From a bacterium (GTDB lineage Bacteria > Desulfobacterota > Deferrisomatia > Deferrisomatales > BM512), in contig SRXB01000070.1 in the NCBI GenBank assembly GCA_009724975.1, positions 1-8,609 on the forward strand: DNA of 8,609 nt. The letters are read 5' to 3'. This document shows positions 1 to 5,949 of this stretch, in pieces. The notes below the pieces were generated by a model. The model was not told where the DNA came from. It saw only the letters and a list, made by a program, of their open reading frames with translations, and made no database searches. The translations under genes and the position numbers were made by a program. Each line of letters begins with the position of its first letter. Positions within the stretch are counted from its first letter, which is position 1.

Positions 1-33
1 AGGCGAGAGCTTTGTTGCAGGGCCGGTTTCTTG

Positions 34-57
34 CCCACTTCTTTTAAAAGAAGTGGG
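34..57. repeat. perfect 24-bp palindrome
   Basis: The arms CCCACTTCTTTT and AAAAGAAGTGGG are exact reverse complements with no loop, centred between 45 and 46. It has no T-run typical of an intrinsic terminator on either strand, so it is more likely a dispersed palindromic repeat or a protein-binding site than a simple terminator. It could also be the hairpin end of a gene lying left of the window, which cannot be seen. Confidence 0.6.
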
Positions 58-62
58 GCCGG

Positions 63-94
63 GTGAAGGGGCGGCCAGCCCCTTCAAATATAAA
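63..94. repeat. hairpin module copy 1
   Basis: A 9-bp stem, TGAAGGGGC (64-72) with GCCCCTTCA (78-86), encloses the 5-nt loop GGCCA and is followed by an AT-rich tail ending ATAAA. It aligns without gaps to the module at 122-153 (22 of 32 positions equal by hand count). Three stem pairs differ between the copies but stay paired. This points to a structured intergenic repeat. Its function is unknown. Confidence 0.55.
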
Positions 95-95
95 A

Positions 96-108
96 GCGTC
101 GCAGACGC
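96..108. repeat. small hairpin GCGTC-GCA-GACGC
   Basis: A 5-bp stem with a 3-nt loop lies between the two 32-nt hairpin modules and is followed by ACATAAG, echoing the ATAAA tails of its neighbours. It is probably part of the same composite repeat. On its own this stem could be chance. Confidence 0.35.
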
Positions 109-121
109 ACATAAGATTTAA

Positions 122-153
122 GTGCGGGGCGCGCCAAGCCCCGCAAACATAAA
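122..153. repeat. hairpin module copy 2
   Basis: An 8-bp stem, TGCGGGGC (123-130) with GCCCCGCA (138-145), encloses the 7-nt loop GCGCCAA and has the tail AACATAAA. It starts 59 nt after copy 1 and has the same 32-nt register and stem positions. Pairs A-T, A-T and G-C in copy 1 are C-G, G-C and C-G here, so the pairing is kept while the bases change. Confidence 0.55.
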
Positions 154-166
154 TCATTTACCTTGT

Positions 167-207
167 AATCGTTGGGTATCGCTTCGCTCAACCCAACCTA
201 CACGATT
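167..207 (-). repeat. REP-like palindrome with GTAG foot
   Basis: Read on the minus strand, GTAG (201-198) is followed at once by GTTGGGT, a 13-nt loop TGAGCGAAGCGAT, and ACCCAAC (177-171), giving a 7-bp stem. A second outer pairing, AATCG (167-171) with CGATT (203-207), competes for or frames the element. A GTAG or GTGG tetranucleotide at the 5' foot of a hairpin is the hallmark of REP sequences recognised by REP-associated tyrosine transposases (RAYT/TnpA-REP). No such transposase is in the window, so it would be a non-autonomous copy. Confidence 0.5.
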
Positions 208-279
208 CCCCATTCCCTCAAAACCAACCAATCCAAGACAACCTCAAAATATCCCACCCCACTTTATTCAAATAAAAAA
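205..279 (+). other. G-depleted, C-rich stretch (possible rho-utilisation region)
   Basis: By hand count these 75 nt contain about 27 C and a single G (at 237). Such C-rich, G-poor, unstructured RNA is what Rho loads on, so transcripts entering from the left could be stopped here before running antisense into the barrel gene. No coding region is supported: the only plus-strand reading frame across it starts inside the hairpin repeats and looks like no protein. Confidence 0.3.
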
Positions 280-300
280 GGGAGCGGCAAAACCGCTCCC
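270..300 (-). terminator. intrinsic terminator of the barrel-protein gene
   Basis: GGGAGCGG (280-287) pairs perfectly with CCGCTCCC (293-300) around a 5-nt loop. On the minus strand the hairpin is followed by TTTTTTATT (279-271). It lies about 29 nt beyond the stop codon of the minus-strand gene at 329-1183, the right place for its 3' end. There is no comparable T-run on the plus strand. Confidence 0.88.
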
Positions 301-328
301 TCTTAAATGTTTTCAGTAAGACCTTAAA

Positions 329-1183
329 TTACAGCGCGGCCTGCACGCTGAAGGCGTGGATAATCTTCTCGCGGTCGCGGTCATCTTCCGGCACCTGGAA
401 AGCGTAGCCGAAGACGAGGCCGTCGGCGTTGGTCCAGCCGATTCCGGCGCTGTAAAAGCGTTCCTCGCTGAGCCCCTCGTACATGTAGCCCGCCCTGAAA
501 GCGAAGCCCGAGCCGCGCGGCGACCACTCAAGGCCTATGTGAAGGTCCTGGCCATCCTCGATGGCGCGGTCGAGGTTTCGCACGAAGTCCGCCGAGAGCA
601 TCCAGACCGAGGAGAGGTTGTAGGAGACGCCAAGGGCCGCCCTGGGCTCAAGGAAATCGAGCTTGGAGGCGAAAAGGTCCTGCCCCGTGACGGCGAAGCG
701 AAGGCCGCCCGGGCGCTCGGCCAGAATGCCGATGTCGCCGACCACCGCCGATTCCCAGCTGGCGGAGGATGCGTCCCTGCCGTGTATGTAGCGAAGGGAG
801 GCGCCGAAGAAGTTGGTTTTGCCCCCCGCGAGGGATACCGAAATATCTTCTATCTGGTCGGCGGAGGCCCTGCGGGAGTATTGAATCGCACCGGCGAAGG
901 CGGAGGTCTGGTTGTCCACCAGGGTAACCTGCAAGGCGTCGAAGCCGTCGCCGCTGCGGTCCTGCCCCTCGTAGCTCACCCCGCCGAAGAACCCCCTTAT
1001 GGGGCAGAGGGCCGCCGGATTGACCCTTGCGGCCATCACCGAGGCGGGTATGGCCCTTATCGCGCCGCCAAGGGCCAGCGAGCGGGCGTTGAACTGCTCG
1101 GCGTAGGATTGGCCCGCCGCCGCGAGGGAGGGAATGGCCAATGCGAGAAGACCGTATAAAAAAAGTTTGCTCTGCTTGGACAT
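329..1183 (-). CDS. predicted outer-membrane beta-barrel protein
   Basis: The product is 284 aa, exported and probably inserted in the outer membrane. Residues 1-23 look like a Sec signal peptide: Lys at 3 and 6, a hydrophobic core, then SLAAA before Gln25. The mature start, with ARSLALGGA and later NPAAL (residues 33-58), resembles the N-terminus of PorV/PorQ, UPF0164/TraF-like and FadL-related barrels, where an N-terminal Gly-Gly segment precedes an Asn-Pro-Ala turn. The rest is alternating polar/hydrophobic segments rich in Gly, Ser and aromatics, as expected of short beta strands. The last residue is Leu, not the usual Phe. It is a single gene with its own terminator, divergent from dksA. 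The start at 1183 places a weak GGGAT Shine-Dalgarno about 10 nt upstream. The exact family and any cargo or partner cannot be named from the sequence alone. Confidence 0.8.
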   Translation of the reverse strand: MSKQSKLFLYGLLALAIPSLAAAGQSYAEQFNARSLALGGAIRAIPASVMAARVNPAALCPIRGFFGGVSYEGQDRSGDGFDALQVTLVDNQTSAFAGAIQYSRRASADQIEDISVSLAGGKTNFFGASLRYIHGRDASSASWESAVVGDIGILAERPGGLRFAVTGQDLFASKLDFLEPRAALGVSYNLSSVWMLSADFVRNLDRAIEDGQDLHIGLEWSPRGSGFAFRAGYMYEGLSEERFYSAGIGWTNADGLVFGYAFQVPEDDRDREKIIHAFSVQAAL

Positions 1184-1194
1184 GTTGTTATAAT
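1166..1194 (+). promoter_or_regulatory. candidate sigma70-type promoter for dksA
   Basis: A perfect TATAAT lies at 1189-1194. A weak -35, TTGCTC (1167-1172), lies 16 nt upstream. Transcription would begin near 1201 and give a leader of about 80 nt before dksA. The -35 overlaps the first codons of the divergent barrel gene. The -10 is strong and the -35 poor, so this is a moderate call. Confidence 0.4.
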
Positions 1195-1212
1195 CCCGTA
1201 TTCTTTTTTAAT

Positions 1213-1235
1213 GGGGTAGTCACATGATACACCCC
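1213..1235 (-). promoter_or_regulatory. weak -10 and GGGGT/ACCCC inverted repeat in the divergent region
   Basis: On the minus strand TATCAT (1229-1224) matches the -10 consensus at five of six positions and would give the barrel gene a leader of about 30 nt. I see no good -35. GGGGT (1213-1217) and ACCCC (1231-1235) flank it as a 5-bp inverted repeat, which could be an operator placed to affect both divergent genes. Either part may be chance. Confidence 0.22.
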
Positions 1236-1284
1236 GCACGGATTTAATGCCACTGTGTAAATAGTCGCCGAGCCGAGTGAAATT

Positions 1285-1644
1285 ATGCAAAAGAAGCAGC
1301 TAGAAGAATTCAGGGAACTACTCAACCAGCGCCTTGCCGAATTGCAGGACGAAGCGCAGACCACGGTCACCGACCTGATCGAGGGGGACGAAAACTTCCC
1401 CGATCCAACCGACCGCGCCACCGCCGAGTCCGACCGCAACTTCATGCTTCGCATCCGCGACCGCGAGCGAAAGCTCATCATGAAGATACGCGAGGCCATA
1501 GGCCGCATAGACGACGGCTCTTTCGGCTACTGCGAGCACTGCGGCGAGCCGATTGGGGTCAAGAGGCTTCGCGCGCGCCCTGTCACCACCCTTTGCATCG
1601 ACTGCAAAACCGAGATGGAGAGCATCGAAAAGAGTGGAAGCTGA
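1285..1644 (+). CDS. dksA: RNA polymerase-binding transcription factor DksA (short form)
   Basis: At 119 aa, this protein is predicted to bind the RNA polymerase secondary channel and, with ppGpp, retune promoters such as those of rRNA. A coiled coil covers residues 1-75. Its tip carries NFPDPTDRA with Asp40 and Asp43, equivalent to the two catalytic-tip Asp residues of E. coli DksA (D71, D74). RDRERKLI follows on the return helix. A C4 zinc finger is complete: Cys83, Cys86, Cys104 and Cys107, within GYCEHCGEPIG and LCIDCK. It lacks about 30 N-terminal residues found in the 151-aa E. coli protein. ATG 1285 is the only reasonable start, because an in-frame TAA lies at 1258 with no start codon between. 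The Shine-Dalgarno is weak (GAGTGA, about 4 nt away). A strong terminator downstream suggests it is mostly monocistronic. Confidence 0.95.
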   Translation: MQKKQLEEFRELLNQRLAELQDEAQTTVTDLIEGDENFPDPTDRATAESDRNFMLRIRDRERKLIMKIREAIGRIDDGSFGYCEHCGEPIGVKRLRARPVTTLCIDCKTEMESIEKSGS

Positions 1645-1696
1645 AAATACCGCCCCAGCGGCGGTGAAACAGGCCCATTCCGGCAAAAATCACCCA

Positions 1697-2296
1697 ATGC
1701 GCCGCCGCCTGATGACGGCGGCGCTTTTGTTTTCCCTCGCCTTCGTACTGGCTTTCGTTCCGTTTTTGCTCGATATCATAGAAAAAGCGAAAAAAGCCGC
1801 GCCGACCGGCCCCGCCAAATTCGCCGCCTCCCTCGCGGGTAAACCCTGCGTCCTTGAAATAACCGCGCCAAAGGCCCACCGGCTAACAATAGAAGGGGAA
1901 GCCCCGCTGACCGACCCCGGCCCCGGCGCTGGCGGGGGCAACCAGGCGCTCTGGCGTCTTTTGGATTTTTATTCCAAGGCAAAGGTGGCCGATTACCCGG
2001 CCTTGCTGGCGCAATCCGGTGTAGACGTCGAAAAAAGAGGGCTCATCCGCCTCGACCCCATGGCCGAAAAGGTGGCGGTGGTGGTGGGCGCCAACGGCGA
2101 AACCGAGCCTAAACTTCCGCAAGTGGCCTTCGAGCGCGACACCTGGCGCATCAGGCTGGTTGTAATGGGCGACGGCTCGCGGGCCGAGGTGCTGGAATAC
2201 GCCGAAAAAGGGTGGCCTCGTAAAATCTCCTCCAATCTGGGCGAAATCACCCTCTCGGCCCCCTCCGAGCCCGCCAAAAGCCAGCGAAAGCCCTGA
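1697..2296 (+). CDS. membrane-anchored protein of unknown function
   Basis: The product is 199 aa from ATG 1697. MRRR followed by a hydrophobic segment (about residues 5-26) makes a signal anchor or uncleaved signal peptide, so the remainder should lie in the periplasm. The body has one Cys (51), a Gly/Pro-rich linker (about 73-81), and a C-terminal half with the pattern LPQVAFERDTWRIR...EVLEYAEKGWPRKI. That pattern recalls the beta strands of LolA-like or lipoprotein-sorting folds, but this is a weak resemblance and I do not assign the function. The frame is open upstream to 1553 inside dksA. I prefer 1697 because it places the positive residues directly before the membrane segment; GTG 1664 is the main alternative. 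No convincing Shine-Dalgarno precedes either. A terminator-like hairpin covers its first codons. Its stop overlaps the priA ribosome-binding site. Confidence 0.65.
   Translation: MRRRLMTAALLFSLAFVLAFVPFLLDIIEKAKKAAPTGPAKFAASLAGKPCVLEITAPKAHRLTIEGEAPLTDPGPGAGGGNQALWRLLDFYSKAKVADYPALLAQSGVDVEKRGLIRLDPMAEKVAVVVGANGETEPKLPQVAFERDTWRIRLVVMGDGSRAEVLEYAEKGWPRKISSNLGEITLSAPSEPAKSQRKP
1699..1733 (+). terminator. intrinsic terminator after dksA, overlapping the next start codon
   Basis: GCGCCGCCG (1699-1707) pairs perfectly over 9 bp with CGGCGGCGC (1716-1724) around an 8-nt loop, followed by TTTTGTTTT (1725-1733). This is a textbook rho-independent terminator 55 nt past the dksA stop. It covers codons 1-12 of the downstream reading frame. 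It may therefore act as a full terminator for dksA, or as an attenuator that controls the unknown gene and priA. Confidence 0.65.
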
Positions 2297-2305
2297 GGGC
2301 GGCGC

Positions 2306-4708
2306 ATGGAGAGGTACGCACGCGTCGCGGTTGACCTTCCACTTCGCGAAACCTTCCACTATTCAATCCCCGAAAGGCTTTCGGCCACCGCCCTTGAAGG
2401 TTTTCGGTGCGAAGTCCCCTTCGGCGGGCGAAATGTTTCGGGCTACATCGTCGCGGTGGAGGATTCCCTTCCACCCGAGGTCAAAAAAGTAAAACCCTTA
2501 GCCGAAATACTCGATCCTGAACCGATAATCGGCGAAAACCTCCTCAAGCTGGCGCGCTGGGCCTCCTCCTACTACCACCACCCCCTCGGCGAAACGATTT
2601 CAACCTTCATCCCTCCCAAAAAAAGGGCTCAAACGAGGCCCCGCTACGCGCTTTGCGAACCACTGCCCGAGGGATTGGGCGAAAAGGCTTCGTCGCTTGC
2701 CCGCAAGATAGCGTCGCAAAGGGGGGAGATCGCCGCGCCGCCGCAAAAGGGAGCCGAGCGGGAGGGATTCGAGGAGCTTTTGAAAAAGGGGGGGCTCAAA
2801 AAATTCTGGACCGTGGAGCCGCCCTCCGCCGCAAGGGGGGAGAAGTGGCTTCTAAAGACCGCCCAGGCTCCCGACCCAGCAACGCTTGGAGCGAAACAGG
2901 CGCGGCTGGCCGAGCTTTTGGACCTACTCTCCCAGGGACCGGTGGCGCAAAGCTCCTGCGGCGTCGGCGCGGCAACGATAAAGCGCGCCGTGGAGAAGGG
3001 GTGGGCCGAGAGGGTGGAGATACTGCCCTCGACTGACGCGGCTTCGAGCCTCGGCTACGGCGAGGGCGGGAAACTTCTCCTCAACGAGGCCCAAAGCGAT
3101 GCCCTTGCCGCCATAAAAGGCGCGATGGAGGAGGAGAAGTTTAAAACCTTCCTCCTTTTGGGGATAACCGGCAGCGGAAAGACCGAAGTTTACCTGCGGG
3201 CGGTCGACCATGCCCTTAAAATGGGCAGGACGGCGCTGGTGCTGGTCCCCGAAATCTCCCTTACCCCCCAGCTCATCGGGCGTTTCGCCAAAAGGGTTGG
3301 CGGCAGCCTCGCCGTTTTGCACAGCGGCCTTTCGGAGCGCCAGCGGGCCCTCCAGTGGGAGCTTATACGCTCCGGCAGTGCCAAGGTGGTGGTGGGAACC
3401 CGCTCGGCGGTCTTCGCGCCCCTCGAAAAGATAGGGCTGATAGTCGTCGACGAGGAGCACGACCCCAGCTTCAAGCAGGCGGAGGGACTTCGCTACAACG
3501 CAAAGCATCTGGCCATGGTGCGCGGGCGCGATTCCTCCGCCGCGGTAGTGCTCGGCTCCGCCACGCCGGAGGTGGAGAGCTACCAGAGCGCCATTGAGGG
3601 CAGAATAACCCTTTTGAAGCTCCCCGCCCGCGCCACCGGCGCGACCCTCCCGAAAATTGAGATAATCGACCTTCGCGCCGAGGAAAAGAGCCTCGGCAGG
3701 CAGGTGCTAATCTCCGGAAAACTCAAAAAAGCGGTGGACGCGGCCCTCAAAAGGGGCGAGCAGGCCCTTTTCTTCATAAACCGCCGGGGCTTCTCCTCCT
3801 CCCTCTACTGCCCCGAGTGCGAGGAGGCGGTGAGGTGCAGGGAATGCTCGGTGCCGATGACCCTCCACCGGCGCGGCAGGGGCGGCGCGCTCCTCTGCCA
3901 CTACTGCGGAAAGTCCCAGAGGGCGCCGGAAATCTGCCCGAACTGCTCCATGTCCGAACTTTTGCGCCTTGGCGCGGGAACCCAGCGGATAGAGGAGGAG
4001 ATAGCCGCCCTCTGGCCCGAGGCGCGGGTGGCCCGCCTCGACCGCGATTCCGCCGGTGAGAGCGGCGGCCTTGAGATTCTTCGGGGCTTCGCCGAACGGC
4101 GCTACGATATAATGGTGGGAACCCAGATGGTCGCCAAGGGCCACCACTTCCCCTACCTCACGGTGGTGGGCGTCCTCGGGGCCGACGAGGCCCTGCACTT
4201 CGCCGATTTTCGCGCCGCCGAGAGGGTTTACCAGACCCTTACCCAGGTGGCGGGGCGCGCCGGGCGCGACAAGAGGGGAGGGGAGGTCTTCATCCAGACC
4301 CGCAACCCCCACCATCCGGCGTTGCGGGCGGTTTTGGGGGGAAGTTACGAGAGCTTCGCCGAAAGCGAGCTTTCCATGAGGAGCTTCGCCGGTTTTTCGC
4401 CCTTTTCGCGCCACGTCCTCCTTCGCTTCGTGGGGGAAGAGGAGGAAAAGGTCTCCGCCGCCGCGACGATGGCCGCCGACTGGCTGAAAAAGCGCGGCAA
4501 GGAGGGGGGGACGCAGGTTTTGGGGCCAGCTCCGGCCCCAGTCGCCCGCGTCAGGGGCAAGTGGCGCTACAACATCCTCCTCAAGGGGGGAGAGAAGGGC
4601 GCGGCGGGGCTGCAGGACCTTTTGCGCGGCTTTTTCGCCGCCAGGGGCCTTGCCAACCCTTCGGGAGTGGCTCTTCAGCTCGACGTAGATCCGGTTAGGA
4701 CTATTTAG
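2306..4708 (+). CDS. priA: primosomal protein N', replication restart helicase PriA
   Basis: At 800 aa, somewhat longer than E. coli PriA (732 aa), this is a 3'-5' superfamily 2 helicase that recognises stalled or recombined forks and starts reloading of DnaB. The order is complete. There is an N-terminal 3'-DNA-binding domain (about 1-105) and a winged-helix region (about 115-240). Walker A GITGSGKT is at 286-293, DEEH at 382-385 and GSATP at 417-421. The zinc module has eight Cys (502, 505, 511, 514, 531, 534, 544, 547). Then come GTQMVAKGHHFP (605-616), QVAGRAGR (647-654) and the C-terminal domain. The start ATG 2306 has GAGGG 6 nt upstream, overlapping the stop of the preceding gene, which suggests co-transcription or coupling. 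Nothing looks broken. Confidence 0.97.
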   Translation: MERYARVAVDLPLRETFHYSIPERLSATALEGFRCEVPFGGRNVSGYIVAVEDSLPPEVKKVKPLAEILDPEPIIGENLLKLARWASSYYHHPLGETISTFIPPKKRAQTRPRYALCEPLPEGLGEKASSLARKIASQRGEIAAPPQKGAEREGFEELLKKGGLKKFWTVEPPSAARGEKWLLKTAQAPDPATLGAKQARLAELLDLLSQGPVAQSSCGVGAATIKRAVEKGWAERVEILPSTDAASSLGYGEGGKLLLNEAQSDALAAIKGAMEEEKFKTFLLLGITGSGKTEVYLRAVDHALKMGRTALVLVPEISLTPQLIGRFAKRVGGSLAVLHSGLSERQRALQWELIRSGSAKVVVGTRSAVFAPLEKIGLIVVDEEHDPSFKQAEGLRYNAKHLAMVRGRDSSAAVVLGSATPEVESYQSAIEGRITLLKLPARATGATLPKIEIIDLRAEEKSLGRQVLISGKLKKAVDAALKRGEQALFFINRRGFSSSLYCPECEEAVRCRECSVPMTLHRRGRGGALLCHYCGKSQRAPEICPNCSMSELLRLGAGTQRIEEEIAALWPEARVARLDRDSAGESGGLEILRGFAERRYDIMVGTQMVAKGHHFPYLTVVGVLGADEALHFADFRAAERVYQTLTQVAGRAGRDKRGGEVFIQTRNPHHPALRAVLGGSYESFAESELSMRSFAGFSPFSRHVLLRFVGEEEEKVSAAATMAADWLKKRGKEGGTQVLGPAPAPVARVRGKWRYNILLKGGEKGAAGLQDLLRGFFAARGLANPSGVALQLDVDPVRTI

Positions 4709-4724
4709 CCTCCTGCAAGACGGG

Positions 4725-4773
4725 TTTTTCTCCCTCTCGCCCACTTTTATCTCTTTACCTCCTCCTTCGCCTT
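4725..4773 (+). other. pyrimidine tract between priA and dprA
   Basis: About 44 of 49 positions are C or T by hand count, starting 17 nt after the priA stop. No stable hairpin precedes its leading T-run, so it is not an intrinsic terminator. It may serve rho-dependent release after priA. Confidence 0.3.
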
Positions 4774-4798
4774 GCAATTTGTCCTCGCATGGTAATAT
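4772..4798 (+). promoter_or_regulatory. candidate extended -10 promoter for dprA-topA
   Basis: TTGCAA (4772-4777) and TAATAT (4793-4798) are separated by 15 nt, and TGG directly before the -10 gives an extended -10. Transcription would begin near 4805, between the two possible dprA start codons. That fits initiation at 4844 and not at 4802. The spacer is shorter than ideal. Confidence 0.33.
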
Positions 4799-4812
4799 GG
4801 TATGCCGCCGTG

Positions 4813-4830
4813 GCAGGTTCGCGAACTTGC
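4813..4830. promoter_or_regulatory. 18-bp operator-like palindrome in the dprA leader
   Basis: GCAGGTTCGCGAACTTGC is symmetric except for one mismatched pair, with a perfect 10-bp core GTTCGCGAAC. It lies just downstream of the candidate start of transcription and upstream of the ribosome-binding site, a position where a repressor would block transcription. It does not fit the LexA boxes I know well, so the regulator is unknown. Confidence 0.35.
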
Positions 4831-4843
4831 GAAAGGGGGGAGG

Positions 4844-5935
4844 ATGGACAGGGGGGATATTATCGCCGCGCTGGCGCTTTGGGGAGTGGAGCGCGTCGGC
4901 GACAGGGGCTTTAAGCTTCTGGTGGACAGCTTCGGCGGGCCAGCCGAGGCTCTTTTGGCTTCACCGGCGGCTGTCGCTTCCATTTGCGGCTTCAGAAGCG
5001 CTCCTGAAAATTTCGCCTCGGCTCGAAACGTTGCGCGGGCCGAAAAGATTTTGGACGAGGCGCAAAAAAAAGGGTTTTCGGTCGCCCGCTACGGCGGCCA
5101 GGGTTACCCCGAGCGCCTTTTGACCCTTTACGACCCGCCAGCCCTGCTTTTTTGGGAGGGCGACATATCCCTGCCAGCCCTTTGCGTGGCTATCGTGGGG
5201 AGCAGGCGGGCAACCCCGCACGGCCTTTCGCTGGCCAAAAGAATCGCCGCCGATCTCGCCGGAGCGGGCGTTGCGGTTATAAGCGGCATGGCCGAGGGTA
5301 TTGACGCCGCCGCCCACGAGGGAGCCCTTGCCGGAGGCGGAAAGACGGCGGCGGTTTTGGGTTGCGGCCCCGACATCTGTTACCCGCGTTCCAACGAGGG
5401 GCTGAAAAGGCGGATAGTGGAGGCGGGCGGCGCGGTTTTGAGCGAGCACCCGCCCTCCACCGAGCCTATAAGCGCCCACTTCCCGAAGCGCAACCGCGTT
5501 ATAAGCGGCCTCGCCGAGGGGGTGCTGGTGGTGGAGGCCGCGGTTAAGAGCGGCTCGCTTATTACCGCGAGACTGGCCCTTGAACAGGGCAAAGAGGTCT
5601 TCGCGACCCCCGGGCTGGCCGGTTCCCCCCACGCAAAGGGGGTTAACGGGCTCATAAAGAGCGGTGCGGCCCTGGTAGAGAGCGCGGAGGACATCCTGGC
5701 GGAATTCGGGGTGGCCTTCGAACGAAAAAATATTGAAGAGAAGCCCGCTCCAAGGATTTCAAAGGAAGCGTCGGCTGTTTTGGGTGCGCTTTTCGACGCG
5801 CCGGACGATTCGGACGCCATAGCGGCGCGCTCGGGCCTCTCTTCCGGCGCGGTTTCGGCGGCCCTGATGGAGCTTTCCCTCTTGGGGCTCGCGGAGCAGT
5901 GGCCCGGCAACAGGTTCAGCAAGCGGAACAATTGA
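4844..5935 (+). CDS. dprA: DNA-processing protein DprA (Smf)
   Basis: At 363 aa, DprA binds single-stranded DNA taken up in transformation and loads RecA on it; it is also widespread in non-competent bacteria. An N-terminal helical region (about 1-75) resembles the SAM/HhH part of the family. The Rossmann-like DprA domain follows with GSRRAT (119-124), SGMAEGID (147-154), FPKRNR (213-218), SGSLIT (236-241) and KEVFATPG. Residues about 305-363 form the C-terminal winged helix (DML1-like). I start at ATG 4844 because a purine run (AAGGGGGGAGG) precedes it and the product then begins like other DprA proteins. ATG 4802 would add 14 residues, has no ribosome-binding site and touches the candidate promoter. 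The stop overlaps the topA Shine-Dalgarno, so the two genes form an operon, a pairing seen in many bacteria. Confidence 0.93.
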   Translation: MDRGDIIAALALWGVERVGDRGFKLLVDSFGGPAEALLASPAAVASICGFRSAPENFASARNVARAEKILDEAQKKGFSVARYGGQGYPERLLTLYDPPALLFWEGDISLPALCVAIVGSRRATPHGLSLAKRIAADLAGAGVAVISGMAEGIDAAAHEGALAGGGKTAAVLGCGPDICYPRSNEGLKRRIVEAGGAVLSEHPPSTEPISAHFPKRNRVISGLAEGVLVVEAAVKSGSLITARLALEQGKEVFATPGLAGSPHAKGVNGLIKSGAALVESAEDILAEFGVAFERKNIEEKPAPRISKEASAVLGALFDAPDDSDAIAARSGLSSGAVSAALMELSLLGLAEQWPGNRFSKRNN

Positions 5936-5949
5936 AGGAATAAAATAGT

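Noticed and set aside
122..319. A 65-codon plus-strand frame in the repeat region
   Set aside because: It starts inside a hairpin module, crosses the REP-like element, the G-poor stretch and a terminator, and is Pro-rich without protein character.
356..1159. A 267-codon plus-strand frame opposite the barrel gene
   Set aside because: The minus frame has a signal peptide, barrel-like pattern and its own terminator; the plus frame has none of these.
1229..1250. Sigma54-type -24/-12 promoter for the barrel gene (TGGCA...TGC on the minus strand)
   Set aside because: The GG and GC elements are two bases too far apart for sigma54.
1649..1665. Hairpin ACCGCC-CCAGC-GGCGGT just after dksA
   Set aside because: It has no T-run; the hairpin at 1699-1724 is the far better terminator. 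It may be chance.
4522..4539. GGGGCC...GGCCCC inverted repeat inside priA
   Set aside because: It is explained by codons for an Ala/Pro-rich segment in a conserved gene and has no T-run.
4700..4730. Intrinsic terminator after priA (T-run at 4725)
   Set aside because: Only two or three pairs can form before the T-run, so the hairpin is too weak.
3707..4777. A 356-codon minus-strand frame opposite priA, with AGGAGGAGG near its start
   Set aside because: The Shine-Dalgarno look comes from the complement of the pyrimidine tract. The product is a low-complexity His/Gly/Arg string lying opposite conserved PriA motifs.
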